Shown in pieces: positions 1 to 10,906 of a stretch of DNA of 64,000 nucleotides. Origin of the DNA: Arthrobacter sp. FW306-2-2C-D06B. GTDB taxonomy: Bacteria > Actinomycetota > Actinomycetes > Actinomycetales > Micrococcaceae. The notes beneath the pieces were generated by a model. The model saw nothing but the letters and a program-made list of their open reading frames with translations. It did no database searches and was not told the DNA's origin. Every line of letters begins with the position of its first letter. The stretch's first letter is position 1. Made by a program: the position numbers and the translations under genes. Where the stretch lies: NCBI RefSeq assembly GCF_021789175.1, contig NZ_CP084560.1, forward strand, positions 62,001 to 126,000, written 5' to 3'.

Positions 1-1122
1 GGCAGTGGTCAGGTTGATGGGGTTGGAGAAGTTGACCTTGTTCTGCACCCAGATCTTCACGCCCAGGACGCCGATCATCCCGTAGAGCATCGTCGCGGCA
101 CCGCCCAGCACGCCGGGGGGAACGGTGGCAATCAGTTCGCCGAACTTGGGCGAGAAGCTCAGCAGGATGGCAAAGGCGCCGGCAACCCAATAGGCCGCCG
201 TCGAGTAGACCTTCGTGGCCGCCATGACGCCGATGTTCTCGGCATACGTCGTGGTGCCGGAGCCGCCGCCGAATCCGGCGAGGACAGTCGCGACGCCGTC
301 GGCCATCAACGCGCGGCCGGAGACGTCGTCGAGGTTTCGTCCGGTCATCGCCGCCACGGACTTCACGTGCCCCACGTTCTCGGCCACGAGCACCAGGACA
401 ACCGGGACGAACAGGCCCACGACGCCGAGGTGGAATTCGGGAGTCTGGAAGTGCGGCAGGCCGATCCACGAGGCCGAGTCCATCTTGGAGTAGTCCACCT
501 CGCCGCGTGTCATGGCGGTGAGGTAACCCACCACCACGCCCACCAGGATGCTCAGACGGCCCAGAATGCCGCGGAAGAGGACGCTCACCAGGATGATCGT
601 CACCAGCGTCACGAGGGCGGTGACCGGGGCCTTATCGAAGTTCGCCTTAGCGGCTGGCGCCAAGTTCAGGCCGATCAGGGCCACGATTGCGCCCGTGACA
701 ATAGGCGGCATGGTCCGGTTGATCCACTCAGCGCCGAACTTCTGCACCACCGCGCCGACAAGCGCCAGTACGACGCCGGCAAGCACCACGCCGCCCAGCG
801 CGCCGGGAACGCCGAACTGCTGCTGGGACGCCAGGATGGGGGCGATGAAGGCAAAGCTGGAACCAAGGTAGCTGGGTACGCGGCCCTTCGTGATGACCAG
901 GAACAATAGCGTGCCGATGCCGGAAAAGAGCAGTGTGGTGGCCGGTGGCATGCCCGTGATGATGGGCACCAGGAAGGTGGCTCCGAACATTGCGACGACG
1001 TGCTGCAGGCCGACGCCGATGGTCAACGGCCACGCCAGCCGCTCCTCGGGTGCCACCACGTGTCCCGGCCGGATCGTCTTGCCGTTGCCGTGCAGCTTCC
1101 ATTTGGTTCCGAGCATGCTCAT
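1..1122 (-). CDS. uraA: Uracil/xanthine permease, NCS2 family (3' end outside window)
   Basis: The reading frame stays open from an ATG at 1122 to the window edge (374 codons), so the C-terminus is missing. The protein starts MSMLGTKWKLHG, then has PEERLAWPLTIGVGLQHV and a series of hydrophobic helices, including the AENVGHVKSVAAMTGR and GGGSGTTTYAENIGV segments typical of nucleobase:cation symporter-2 uracil permeases. The likely role is uptake of uracil (or xanthine) across the cytoplasmic membrane with protons. An AGGGAAGG ribosome site lies about 10 nt upstream; a second ATG two codons in is an equally possible start. The gene diverges from the RutE-like reductase at 1311, which fits pyrimidine use. 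Confidence 0.88.
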   Translation of the reverse strand, partial: MSMLGTKWKLHGNGKTIRPGHVVAPEERLAWPLTIGVGLQHVVAMFGATFLVPIITGMPPATTLLFSGIGTLLFLVITKGRVPSYLGSSFAFIAPILASQQQFGVPGALGGVVLAGVVLALVGAVVQKFGAEWINRTMPPIVTGAIVALIGLNLAPAAKANFDKAPVTALVTLVTIILVSVLFRGILGRLSILVGVVVGYLTAMTRGEVDYSKMDSASWIGLPHFQTPEFHLGVVGLFVPVVLVLVAENVGHVKSVAAMTGRNLDDVSGRALMADGVATVLAGFGGGSGTTTYAENIGVMAATKVYSTAAYWVAGAFAILLSFSPKFGELIATVPPGVLGGAATMLYGMIGVLGVKIWVQNKVNFSNPINLTTA

Positions 1123-1310
1123 CGACGGGAGCCTTCCCTGAAAGTTGTGATTGTCCGGGTGCAACCTTACCGTCCGGACGGCCTGCCGATTCCTGTGTGT
1201 GGAACGTCACGTGGCTTCACGGGAAGAGGCGAGGGGAAGTTGAAGTTGCAACCATGGAAAGCATAAGCGCCCGGCCGTCCACGGCTGCGGGCACAGCGAA
1301 AGGTACGCGA

Positions 1311-1916
1311 ATGACGATCGCCCACGAAGAAGCAGTGATTGACGCCGCAGCAGTCGACGCCATCTTTGCCGAAGCCCGCACCGCCAACTCCTTTGCCGGC
1401 GAGGTCTCCGAGGAGCAGGCACAGGCCATCTATGAACTGACCAAGTTCGGCCCGACGGCGTTCAACTCCCAGCCGTTGCGCGTCACCTATGTCCGCTCGG
1501 ACGAGGCCCGCGCCAAGCTCGTCGAGACCCTCTCCCCGGGAAACAAGGCCAAGACCGCCTCTGCTCCGCTGGTCGCCGTCCTCTCGTATGACACCGCCTG
1601 GCACGAACAGTGGGACAAGTTCCTCCCGGTCTACTCCGCCCCGAAGGCCATGTACGACGCCAACCCTGAGTTCACCGCAACCACGGGCAACAACAACGCC
1701 CACCTGCAGGCCGGCTACTTCATCCTCGCCGTCCGCTCCCTCGGCTTCGCTGCCGGCCCGATGACCGGTGCCGACTTCGCTGCGATCGATGCCGAATTCT
1801 TCCCTGCTGGCGACCAGAAGAGCTTCCTCGTGGTCAACATCGGCCACCCGGGTCCGGACGCCTTCGGCGAAGCCAAGCCGAAGTTCGCGTACGAGGACGT
1901 CGTCCGCACCGTCTAA
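1311..1916 (+). CDS. Malonic semialdehyde reductase-like nitroreductase (RutE/HadB type)
   Basis: A 201-residue nitroreductase-fold flavoprotein. FGPTAFNSQP (residues 46-55) matches the FMN-binding N-S-Q segment of the RutE/HadB subgroup, and the C-terminal VNIGHPGPDAF is also typical. RutE reduces malonic semialdehyde to 3-hydroxypropionate in Rut pyrimidine degradation. The divergent uracil permease supports that setting, but no rutA/B/C/D genes are visible, so general detoxification of malonic semialdehyde or other aldehydes is also possible. The ATG at 1311 has AAAGG 8 nt upstream; the in-frame extension to 990 overlaps the permease leader and is not used. Confidence 0.8.
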   Translation: MTIAHEEAVIDAAAVDAIFAEARTANSFAGEVSEEQAQAIYELTKFGPTAFNSQPLRVTYVRSDEARAKLVETLSPGNKAKTASAPLVAVLSYDTAWHEQWDKFLPVYSAPKAMYDANPEFTATTGNNNAHLQAGYFILAVRSLGFAAGPMTGADFAAIDAEFFPAGDQKSFLVVNIGHPGPDAFGEAKPKFAYEDVVRTV

Positions 1917-1945
1917 CCCTCGCTCACTTTTAGGGCCTTTTCCGC

Positions 1946-2127
1946 CGACGCTCGCTCACTCTTGTGAGCGAGCGTTCGCGCTTAAGGCGGTATATCTGAG
2001 CGGGCGTTGGTGTTAGGGGCGATATATCTGATGGAGGGTTTTCAGTTCAGGCCAGATATGCGAGCGAGGGTTTTCCTCGACCGACGCTCGCTCACCTTTG
2101 GCGCCTTTTTCGCCGACGCCCGCTCAC
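1946..2127. repeat. Intergenic array of CGACGCtCGCTCAC repeats with a hairpin
   Basis: The 252-base gap after the reductase holds three copies of a 14-bp motif CGACGC(T/C)CGCTCAC at 1946-1959, 2082-2095 and 2114-2127. The first continues into a perfect 12-bp hairpin (1948-1959 with 1964-1975) that could act as terminator. No coding frame is convincing. Related GCTCAC-bearing units occur at 42747-42880 and 52209-52316, so this is a dispersed intergenic family in this genome. Confidence 0.6.
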
Positions 2128-2168
2128 GTCTGTGATTCGGAGCGGCGTCACGGTGGCAAGATTTCCTT

Positions 2169-2669
2169 ATGCGGAACCTGATTCTGGTGGCGTTCGTCGA
2201 AGCCGTGGCTGATGGGCTGGTCTTCCCGCGCAGTGACTGGCCGCTACACATCACCCTGTTGAGGTTCGACGTCGATCCCTCCGATGAGGACGACGTCGCC
2301 GCGCGCCTCACCGAGCTTGTCACCGCTCCCGCGATGGGCGCCTTGGGGGCGGATCTCACCGTAGGGCCCGACGCCGGATTCGGTCACCAAGGATCGATCC
2401 CGGTGAGCCTCGTGGAACACCATCCCATTTTGCAGGGCCTCCACGAGGAATTGTTCGACGCCGTGGCAAGCGTCGGAGGGCGCGCAGCGACCCCGCGCTA
2501 CGTCATGGAGAACTACCGTCCGCATATTTCGCATCACGACGGCAAGCGCCCCAAGCCGGGTGACGCCGTCGTGCTCGACCAGATCGCGCTGGTGGACATG
2601 GCGCCGGAAGGCAACCACACCATTCGCCGGATCCTCAAGTTGTGGCGCCTCCCGGCCGGGCCAAACTAG
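2169..2669 (+). CDS. 2'-5' RNA ligase/2H phosphoesterase family protein
   Basis: A 166-residue protein with the two HxT/S motifs that define the 2H phosphoesterase superfamily: H27-I-T29 in WPLHITLLRF and H119-I-S121 in YRPHISHH. Their spacing, about 90 residues, suits the family. Members act on 2',3'-cyclic phosphates or 2'-5' linkages in RNA or nucleotides; the substrate here cannot be told. It stands alone and converges with pgm only 6 bp downstream, leaving no room for a dedicated terminator. Start is the ATG at 2169. Confidence 0.8.
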   Translation: MRNLILVAFVEAVADGLVFPRSDWPLHITLLRFDVDPSDEDDVAARLTELVTAPAMGALGADLTVGPDAGFGHQGSIPVSLVEHHPILQGLHEELFDAVASVGGRAATPRYVMENYRPHISHHDGKRPKPGDAVVLDQIALVDMAPEGNHTIRRILKLWRLPAGPN

Positions 2670-2675
2670 CGCGGG

Positions 2676-4340
2676 CTAGGAGATCACGCCGTCCACGAGC
2701 GCCTTGGCCTCGTCCTGGACCTGCTTGAGGTGGTCGGCACCCTTGAAGGACTCGGCGTAGATCTTGTAGACGTCCTCGGTTCCGGACGGGCGGGCCGCGA
2801 ACCAGGCGTTCTCCGTGACAACCTTGAGGCCGCCGATCGAGGCGCCGTTGCCGGGAGCCTCGGTCAGCTTGGCAGTGATGTCCTCGCCCGCCAGCGTGGT
2901 GGCGGTGACATCCGCGGCGGAGAGCTTGCCGAGCTTGGCCTTCTGCTCACGCGTGGCGGCGGCGTCGATCCGTGCGTAGACGGGCGCACCGAACTGGTCC
3001 GTGAGGCCCTTGTACAGCTGGGACGGCGACTTGCCCGTGACAGCCGTGATCTCCGACGCCAGGAGGGCCAACAGGATGCCGTCCTTGTCAGTGGTCCAGA
3101 CGCTTCCATCGCGCTTGTTGAAGGAAGCGCCCGCGGATTCTTCGCCACCGAAGGCGCCCTCGCCGGAGAGCAGGCCGGGGACGAACCACTTGAAGCCCAC
3201 GGGGACTTCCACGAGCTTGCGGCCCAGTCCGGCAGCTACGCGATCAATGATGGAGGAAGACACGAGGGTCTTGCCGACCACCGACTCCGGGTTCCACCCT
3301 GTGCGGTTGCGGTACAGGTAGTCGATCGCGACGGCGAGGTAGTGGTTGGGGTTCATCAGCCCGCCGTCCGGCGTCACGATGCCGTGGCGGTCGGCATCGG
3401 CGTCGTTTCCAGTGGCGACGTCGAAGGCGCCCGTGCCTGCCGAAGCGCTGTCCGACATGCGCTTGATAAGAGAGGCCATGGCCGACGGCGAGGAGCAGTC
3501 CATGCGGATCTTCTCGTCCCAGTCGAGGGTCATGAAAGCCCACTGCGGGTCCACGGTGGGGTTGACCACGGTCAGGTCGAGCTGGTGACGCTCGCCGATT
3601 TCACCCCAGTAGTCCACTGAGGCGCCGCCCATGGGGTCCGCACCGATGCGCACGCCGGCGGTGCGGATCGCATCGAGGTCCAGGACGGATGGGAGGTCGT
3701 CCACATAGCTGCTCAGGAAATCGAACTTGCCCGTGCCATCCGCTTTGAGGGCGTCGTTCAAAGGTATCCGCTTGACGCCGCGCAGCCCGTTTTCCAGGAG
3801 CTCGTTGGCGCGGTTGGCGATCCAGCCGGTGGCGTCCGTGTCGGCAGGGCCGCCGTGAGGAGGGTTGTACTTGAAACCGCCGTCGGCCGGAGGGTTGTGG
3901 CTCGGGGTGACCACGATGCCGTCCGCCTGGGGCTGCCCAGGGCCGGCTTCGTTGTTGTACTTGAGGATCGCGTGGCTCAGGGCCGGGGTGGGCGTGTAGC
4001 CGTGGCGCGCGTCGATCAGCACATTGACGCCGTTGGCAGCGAGCACTTCGAGGGCGGAATTCTGCGCTGGTTCGCTGAGCCCGTGGGTGTCCTTGGCCAG
4101 GAAGAGAGGACCGGTGATGCCCTGCCCGGCGCGATATTCCACAATCGCCTGGGTGATGGCGAGGATATGCCCTTCATTGAATGAGGCCTTGAGGCTCGAC
4201 CCCCGATGCCCGGAGGTGCCGAAGGCAACGCGCTGCGCGGGATCACTCAGATCCGGCGTCACGTCGTAGTACGCGTCAAGAAGAGCGGTGATGTCTACAA
4301 GGTCCTGGGGAAGGGCAACAGTGCCCGCACGGCTAGCCAT
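2676..4340 (-). CDS. pgm: Phosphoglucomutase (alpha-D-glucose phosphate-specific)
   Basis: Interconverts glucose-1-phosphate and glucose-6-phosphate in the cytoplasm, linking glycolysis to glycogen, trehalose and UDP-glucose synthesis. The 554-residue length is usual for bacterial Pgm. Motifs appear in the expected order: active-site serine in TPSHNPP (Ser147), the metal loop NDADADRHG (312-320), the sugar-binding loop GGEESAG (398-404) and the phosphate-binding RPSGTE (517-522). The N-terminal [11 protein letters not shown] is also characteristic. ATG at 4340; no co-transcribed neighbour is apparent. Confidence 0.96.
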   Translation of the reverse strand: MASRAGTVALPQDLVDITALLDAYYDVTPDLSDPAQRVAFGTSGHRGSSLKASFNEGHILAITQAIVEYRAGQGITGPLFLAKDTHGLSEPAQNSALEVLAANGVNVLIDARHGYTPTPALSHAILKYNNEAGPGQPQADGIVVTPSHNPPADGGFKYNPPHGGPADTDATGWIANRANELLENGLRGVKRIPLNDALKADGTGKFDFLSSYVDDLPSVLDLDAIRTAGVRIGADPMGGASVDYWGEIGERHQLDLTVVNPTVDPQWAFMTLDWDEKIRMDCSSPSAMASLIKRMSDSASAGTGAFDVATGNDADADRHGIVTPDGGLMNPNHYLAVAIDYLYRNRTGWNPESVVGKTLVSSSIIDRVAAGLGRKLVEVPVGFKWFVPGLLSGEGAFGGEESAGASFNKRDGSVWTTDKDGILLALLASEITAVTGKSPSQLYKGLTDQFGAPVYARIDAAATREQKAKLGKLSAADVTATTLAGEDITAKLTEAPGNGASIGGLKVVTENAWFAARPSGTEDVYKIYAESFKGADHLKQVQDEAKALVDGVIS

Positions 4341-4547
4341 TGACCCAGCATGCCAGACCGTCAGGTGAGCTTGAAGAGAAAACCCACTATTGCGGTGCCT
4401 GTGACTTCGTATTTCCGTTTGACCGACGAAGATTCACCGCCCGTTTACCGGAGCGCGGCATGGGGTTGGGAAGCCGGGGCTCCGGAGCTTATGTGCGCCT
4501 TCGCTCGGCGGTAGGCTGGGCACAAAGACTCGCAAGGGGGATTTTCC

Positions 4548-5171
4548 ATGACCGACCAGCCAGCTAAACCCGAGAACGCTCCCGAGGGCGACGAACCGCC
4601 CAAAGGCTACGAACCGCCGTCGTACATTCCGCCCGCATCCCAACCCGGCGAAAACCCGTACGGCGGGCAGCCGTTTGCCTCGCCGGCGGCTTCCGGCCCC
4701 TATGGCCAGCCGCAACAGCCGCAATCGCCTCAGTCGCAGGAACCGTACGGCCAGCCCCAGGGCGGCCCGGCGCAATTCGGCCAGCCCGCCTACGGACAGC
4801 AGCCGCCGAGCCCCTACGGACAGCCTGCTTCGCCGTATGGGCAACCTCCCCAAGGGCCCCCTGCATACGGTCAGCCGGCCAGCCCTTACGGACAGCCCGC
4901 GTACTATGGCATGCCTGTCGAGCCCAAGGGCTTGAGTATTGCGAGCATGTGCTGCGGGATCGCGGTCTTCGTGGGCTTGGGCTTCTTCGTCTTGCCCCAG
5001 ATTGCCGCTGTGATCCTCGGCCACATGGCCCTCAGGAAGGAACCGGCCGGTAAAGGCATGGCCATTGCCGGCCTTGTCATGGGTTACCTGGGCATTGTTG
5101 GCGTGATCATATTCTGGGTCTTTATCGCGATTTTTGCCGCGACTGCTTCACGCTACAACTACAACTACTAG
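4548..5171 (+). CDS. DUF4190-type membrane protein with Pro/Gln/Tyr-rich N-terminus
   Basis: A 207-residue protein. Residues 1-125 are low complexity and dominated by [12 protein letters not shown] repeats; residues about 129-200 form two membrane segments separated by [23 protein letters not shown], the arrangement of DUF4190. The tail is cytoplasmic or external and the topology is uncertain. The function of this family is unknown; the long proline-rich stretch suggests a tether or a protein-binding surface. The ATG at 4548 follows AAGGGGGA. A strong hairpin shared with the convergent transporter gene follows the stop codon. Confidence 0.75.
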   Translation: MTDQPAKPENAPEGDEPPKGYEPPSYIPPASQPGENPYGGQPFASPAASGPYGQPQQPQSPQSQEPYGQPQGGPAQFGQPAYGQQPPSPYGQPASPYGQPPQGPPAYGQPASPYGQPAYYGMPVEPKGLSIASMCCGIAVFVGLGFFVLPQIAAVILGHMALRKEPAGKGMAIAGLVMGYLGIVGVIIFWVFIAIFAATASRYNYNY

Positions 5172-5177
5172 CAACAA

Positions 5178-5232
5178 CGACGGCGGCCGGTGCGCCTGGC
5201 GGGAAACCCACCAAACGCACCGGCCGCCGTCG
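5178..5232. terminator. Bidirectional hairpin between convergent genes
   Basis: A perfect 17-bp inverted repeat (5178-5194 with 5216-5232, 21-nt loop) lies 6 bp after the DUF4190 gene stop and 20 bp after the transporter stop. GC-rich stem, no clear T-run on either side. Confidence 0.7.
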
Positions 5233-5252
5233 CGGTTAAGTCGGCTACGTGA

Positions 5253-6722
<1,470 letters not shown>

Positions 6723-6732
6723 CTGATCCATG

Positions 6733-6758
6733 GTGACATTGACTGAGCGCATTGTCAC
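6733..6758. promoter_or_regulatory. Inverted repeat GTGACATTG-N8-CATTGTCAC, possible operator
   Basis: Two 9-base arms matching at 8 of 9 positions, separated by 8 bases, just upstream of the POT transporter start. The size and symmetry suit a dimeric regulator. No cognate regulator gene is adjacent. Confidence 0.35.
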
Positions 6759-6780
6759 ATCATTTAGATGCCTAGGGCAA

Positions 6781-8238
6781 CTAATTGCCGTGGTGGAGCG
6801 TCGGTTTTTGCTGCCCTTCAAGCTGCCTTGCGAGCCGCAGGAGAAGGAGCTCGGATCCCTGTTTTCCGATGAGCTGGATGCCCATCGGAAACCCCGTTCC
6901 AGGCATTGGGCCTGTCCAATGAACGGGCACGGTGATCGCTGGCAGCCCGCACACGTTCACCATGGAGGACCAGGGCGCAAACTCGCATTGCTTGCGGTAG
7001 TCGTCATCTGCGTCGCCGGGCCAATCGGGAGCCGGCCATTGCTCGCCTCCGGGCATCGCCCCGGTGAACCAGCCCACGGGCCGTGGCGTCTGTGCCAGCG
7101 ACGGCGTCAGGACGAGGTCCCACTGCGCATACTGGGTGACCGTGTCGTGGGTGAACTGCCGCAGGAAGCTGAGCGCCTCGTTGACCTTGCCTGCGCTCCG
7201 CTGTTGCGCCCGACGCCGGAAGGTCCGGGTCAGCGGGGTCAGCAAGGCTTCGCGCTGGGGCAGGATCCGGGCGCTCCCGACGCCAGCGGTCCAGGCGGTC
7301 GTGAACGCTTCCGGATAGCGATTGTCGTAGCGGATCCCGGCGTCGAGCACTGAATGGCCCGCTTCCGTCAGTAATTCGATGCCCTTGGCGAGGGCATCCA
7401 GGGCCTCCCGCTCAGGGGCGAAGGGAAAGGCGGTGGACCACGGGCTGTCGAGGCTCACGCCGATGCGCAAGGTCGCGGGCGCTTCCTCTAGGCCCGTGAG
7501 GTAGCCCCGGTTCGGCCGGATTCCGTGCGGGACGAGGGCGTCCATCATGAGAGCGGCGTCGGCGGAGGAGCGCGCCAGAGGCCCGGCCACCACGAGTCGT
7601 GCCGCGTCTCCGACGCTTTCCCCGGCCGGCACCAAGCCCCGGCCCGGCTTCAGCCCCAGCAGTCCACATGCCGCGGCGGGAATACGAATGGACCCGCCGC
7701 CGTCGCTCCCGGGCGCGAAGGGAACCAAGCCCGCGGCAACCGCGGCAGCGCTGCCTCCCGAAGACCCGCCGGAGCTGCGGCTCAAGGCGTGTGGATTGCG
7801 CGACGGCGGTGCGATGCGGTTTTCGCTGTAGGCCGTGAGTCCGAATTCCGGAACCTGAGTCTTGCCCAGTGAGATGGCACCGGCGCCTCTAAGCGTCGCG
7901 GCAAGGGCTCCGTCCTCGGGGGCGGGCTTACGGTCCAGGGCTCCACTGCCGTGAGTGGTCACGACTCCGGCAACATCGGTGAGGTCTTTGAAAGCCAGCG
8001 GCACGCCGTGCAGGAGGGGAAGTTCGGGACCTCCGTTGCGCCGGCGAACGTACGCTGCGTCAGCGGCTTGGGCGTCGAGCAGGGCCTGGTCTGCCGTCAC
8101 CGTGACGAAGGCCCCCAGCGTCTGGTTCAGCCGTCCGATCCTCGCAATGAAGTGCTCCGTCGCCTCAGTCGCAGAAAGCTGACCGCCAGCCAAGGCTTGG
8201 CGCAACTCGACGGCGCCGAGTTCGTGGATGTCAGCCAA
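6781..8238 (-). CDS. Amidase (amidase signature family, GatA-like)
   Basis: A 485-residue amidase-signature enzyme with all three catalytic residues in place: Lys84 in PLAFKDLTD, cis-Ser159 in RSSGGSSGG and nucleophile Ser183 in SDGGGSIR. It hydrolyses carboxylic amides; the substrate is unknown. The upstream frame is open to 8478 but overlaps peptidase E. I place the start at the TTG at 8238, which overlaps the peptidase E stop (TTGGCTGA) and implies translational coupling. It is not a likely GatA, as no gatB or gatC is nearby. Confidence 0.85.
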   Translation of the reverse strand: MADIHELGAVELRQALAGGQLSATEATEHFIARIGRLNQTLGAFVTVTADQALLDAQAADAAYVRRRNGGPELPLLHGVPLAFKDLTDVAGVVTTHGSGALDRKPAPEDGALAATLRGAGAISLGKTQVPEFGLTAYSENRIAPPSRNPHALSRSSGGSSGGSAAAVAAGLVPFAPGSDGGGSIRIPAAACGLLGLKPGRGLVPAGESVGDAARLVVAGPLARSSADAALMMDALVPHGIRPNRGYLTGLEEAPATLRIGVSLDSPWSTAFPFAPEREALDALAKGIELLTEAGHSVLDAGIRYDNRYPEAFTTAWTAGVGSARILPQREALLTPLTRTFRRRAQQRSAGKVNEALSFLRQFTHDTVTQYAQWDLVLTPSLAQTPRPVGWFTGAMPGGEQWPAPDWPGDADDDYRKQCEFAPWSSMVNVCGLPAITVPVHWTGPMPGTGFPMGIQLIGKQGSELLLLRLARQLEGQQKPTLHHGN

Positions 8239-8980
8239 GGAAGCGGGGCTCCAAGCGCTCCTCCACGGCGATGGAAACGGCGTCGGCCGATTCGCCGAGT
8301 GCCGCGGTGACGCGGTAAGCAGCCTTGCCCCTGACTTCGGCAACCACGTCCACAAGTTCCGTGCCTCTGTAAACGAGCCCGACGCCGTCGTCGGTGCAGT
8401 GCGTTTCCCCCAGCGCCCCCTCTGCCACCAGTTGGTGGACAAGCGGGCGGCGGCCCGGCTCGGAGTCATAGTGGACACCGTTGGCGTAGGGGAGGAAGCC
8501 CAGTCCGTTGGTCACGGCGCGCAATTCAGGGCCGTAGGAATCCGTAGTGCCGCCCTGGTACCAACAAATCGAGCCCGCGGACACTCCGGCCAGCACTACA
8601 CCGTGTTCCCAGACGCGCCTCAAAATGCCGTCCAGTCCGTGCGCACGCCATACGGCCAGAAGATTGACCACGGAACCACCGTTGACCCACACCACGTCCT
8701 GTTCCAAAAGGTACGCCTCGGGATCGCCGTAGTTCGGCATCGTGAAAAGGTTCAGGTGGCTGAAATCGAAACCCGAAACCCGGGCGGCTTGGTCCAATTC
8801 CGCGGCGAACCAGCGCTGGTCTCCGGAGGCTGTGCCGATATGCGCCACTCGCGGCGCGCGTCCGCTCACCCCGGAGAGTTCGACGGCGTGGTGAACCAGG
8901 AGGTCGAACTCCATCCTGGTGCGATGACCGGACTTATAGCCTCCGGAGGTTGCCAGAATGGTGGGCTCGTTGGCGGCCAT
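8231..8980 (-). CDS. Peptidase E (S51 family Asp-dipeptidase-like)
   Basis: A 249-residue class I glutamine amidotransferase-fold serine peptidase. VNGGSVVNLL (99-108) and the nucleophile elbow GVSAGSICW (Ser134) identify the S51 family, whose characterised members cleave N-terminal Asp dipeptides or act as cyanophycinase. The ATG at 8980 follows AGGGAGGAGG, a strong ribosome site; the longer frame to 9424 is non-coding in character. The stop overlaps the amidase TTG start by 8 bases, so the two probably form one operon for degrading amide- or peptide-containing compounds. Confidence 0.87.
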   Translation of the reverse strand: MAANEPTILATSGGYKSGHRTRMEFDLLVHHAVELSGVSGRAPRVAHIGTASGDQRWFAAELDQAARVSGFDFSHLNLFTMPNYGDPEAYLLEQDVVWVNGGSVVNLLAVWRAHGLDGILRRVWEHGVVLAGVSAGSICWYQGGTTDSYGPELRAVTNGLGFLPYANGVHYDSEPGRRPLVHQLVAEGALGETHCTDDGVGLVYRGTELVDVVAEVRGKAAYRVTAALGESADAVSIAVEERLEPRFLG

Positions 8981-9211
8981 GGTGCCTCCTCCCTGCCTTG
9001 AGTGGTCTCGCTCGCGACAACGGCGAACATTTAGCGCCAACACTAGTGCCGCAGCGGTGGAGTGAGGAAGTACCGTGACCCTCGCCGTAGCGAAGCGAGG
9101 TAAGGGTAGCGGCGGGTGGGCCCACGCCGCGAGGGTTCCAGTGATGATGGTCCCGTAGCGGGCGGGGACTAGGCTTGATTTGGAGATTTGAATCAACTGG
9201 AAGGGACCCAC

Positions 9212-9538
9212 GTGAGCGATTACGAGACCGTGCCTGTCGGCGATGTTCCGGCGGACGCGAAAATCCTGGACGTCCGGGAGGATTACGAATGGGTAGCGGG
9301 CCACGCCGAGGGTGCGCTGCATATTCCGCTGGACCAGATCCCGGGCCGCCTCGACGAACTTGACCCCGACGATGACCTTTATGTCATCTGCCGTACGGGC
9401 GGGCGGTCCTACCGTGCCGTTCAATGGCTGGTGGGGCAGGGCTACACCGCCACCAATATCGCCGGAGGCATGGACATGTGGTTCGAGTCCGGTCGGCCGA
9501 TGGTTTCGGAGAACGGCCTCAAGCCAGTTGTCCTCTAG
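9212..9538 (+). CDS. Rhodanese-like domain protein
   Basis: A single rhodanese domain of 108 residues with the catalytic cysteine Cys60 in the loop CRTGGRSYR, preceded by the CH2A-like ILDVREDYEWVAGHAEGALHIP. Such proteins carry sulfane sulfur or move persulfide groups in the cytoplasm. I choose GTG 9212 because GGAAGGGA lies 6 nt upstream; an in-frame ATG at 9188 would add 8 residues. It lies 30 bp before pheA on the same strand, but a functional link is not evident. Confidence 0.88.
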   Translation: MSDYETVPVGDVPADAKILDVREDYEWVAGHAEGALHIPLDQIPGRLDELDPDDDLYVICRTGGRSYRAVQWLVGQGYTATNIAGGMDMWFESGRPMVSENGLKPVVL

Positions 9539-9568
9539 TCCCTACGCATAACCCTAAAGGAATATTCA

Positions 9569-10516
9569 ATGTCGGGATCCGCGCTCACCTACACCTTCCT
9601 CGGTCCTGAAGGCACCTTCACCGAGGCTGCCCTCTTGCAGGTCCCCGGCGCGGCCGATGCCAACAGGGTCCCTTGCACCAACGTGAACACGGCGTTGGAG
9701 AGGGTTCGACAAGGCGAGGCGGATGCGGCCATGGTGCCGATCGAGAACTCGGTGGAGGGTGGCGTGACCGCCACCCTGGATGCCATTGCCACCGGAACAG
9801 AGCTGCGGATCATCCGTGAAGCGCTCGTTCCCATCACCTTCGTGCTGGTTGCCCGGCCCGGAGTTAAGATCTCGGACATCCGCCGGGTATCCACCCACGG
9901 CCATGCCTGGGCCCAGTGCCGGCTGTGGGTCGACGAAAATATCCCGAATGCGGAATACGTGCCGGGCTCCTCCACGGCGGCAGCCGCCGTCGGGCTTCTT
10001 GAAGGCGAGGCGCACTATGACGCCGCCATCTGCGCCCCCCTTGTCGCGGCCGAGCGGCCGGGCCTGAATATCCTTGCGGAGAACATCGGCGACAACCCCG
10101 GCGCGGTGACCCGCTTTGTCCTGGTGAGCCGTCCCGGTGCACTGACTGAACGCACCGGCGCGGACAAGACCACCGTCGTCGTGCCCCTTCCGGAAGACCG
10201 CCCGGGCGCCCTGATGGAAATCCTGGACCAGTTTGCCACCCGAGGAGTCAACCTCAGTCGCATCGAATCCCGGCCCACCGGCCAGTATCTGGGTCACTAC
10301 TTCTTCAGTATCGACGCCGACGGCCACGCGTCGGACGCCCGGGTAGCCGATGCCCTGGCGGGCCTGCATCGGATCAGCCCGGCCACCCGATTCCTGGGGT
10401 CCTATGCGCGGGCGGACGAGCAGAAAGCCTTGGTTGCGCCGCATACCTCCGACGCCGCGTTCGCATCCGCACATGCCTGGGTTCGGGGCATTCTGGGTGC
10501 GGAACCGGGCGCTTGA
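9569..10516 (+). CDS. pheA: Prephenate dehydratase
   Basis: Converts prephenate to phenylpyruvate in phenylalanine synthesis. The 315 residues contain FLGPEGTFTEA at the N-terminus, ENSVEGGV (59-66), the catalytic TRF triad in NPGAVTRFVLV (Thr181-Phe183) and a C-terminal ACT regulatory domain from about 200 with the ESRP motif (233-236), through which phenylalanine would feed back. This is the monofunctional actinobacterial form without a chorismate mutase domain. ATG at 9569 after AAAGGA. Confidence 0.95.
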   Translation: MSGSALTYTFLGPEGTFTEAALLQVPGAADANRVPCTNVNTALERVRQGEADAAMVPIENSVEGGVTATLDAIATGTELRIIREALVPITFVLVARPGVKISDIRRVSTHGHAWAQCRLWVDENIPNAEYVPGSSTAAAAVGLLEGEAHYDAAICAPLVAAERPGLNILAENIGDNPGAVTRFVLVSRPGALTERTGADKTTVVVPLPEDRPGALMEILDQFATRGVNLSRIESRPTGQYLGHYFFSIDADGHASDARVADALAGLHRISPATRFLGSYARADEQKALVAPHTSDAAFASAHAWVRGILGAEPGA

Positions 10517-10645
10517 CCGCCCCGAATCCGCTTCGCAAAGCGTTGGATAATTGACTCTTCAACCCCTATCGCGTGGATAAAACTGTGCGTATGCTTGCTT
10601 GATCCACAATTGATGGACGCATGCCCCTAACGGAGGGAGCGGGCC

Positions 10646-10879
10646 ATGTCAGGAAATAGCAATGACACCAGCGGCCAGGGAATGATCGTCAACCCTAAGC
10701 CCAAGGCGGACAACCAGGACTGGGACGGCGACGACGCCGACCGGGCTGATCGGCTGCGCTTTGAGGAAGAGCAGGCCATGATTCGCGAGCAATCGGAAGC
10801 GCGCGCGGCCGCCAAAGCCCTGGCAGAACGTAACTTGGCGGAACACAAAGCAGCTGACGCGGCGAAGAACGCCAAATAG
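10646..10879 (+). CDS. Small charged hypothetical protein
   Basis: 77 residues, hydrophilic, with an Asp-rich centre (DWDGDDADRADR) and a C-terminal Ala/Glu/Lys-rich segment likely to be helical (about 32-77). The ATG at 10646 has an excellent GGAGGGAG site 8 nt upstream and the codon pattern is typical of the genome, so I think it is real. I do not recognise a characterised family. It is convergent with the lipid kinase gene 27 bp downstream. Confidence 0.6.
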   Translation: MSGNSNDTSGQGMIVNPKPKADNQDWDGDDADRADRLRFEEEQAMIREQSEARAAAKALAERNLAEHKAADAAKNAK

Positions 10880-10906
10880 CGCGTCGCGCTATTGCACGCG
10901 CACCGC

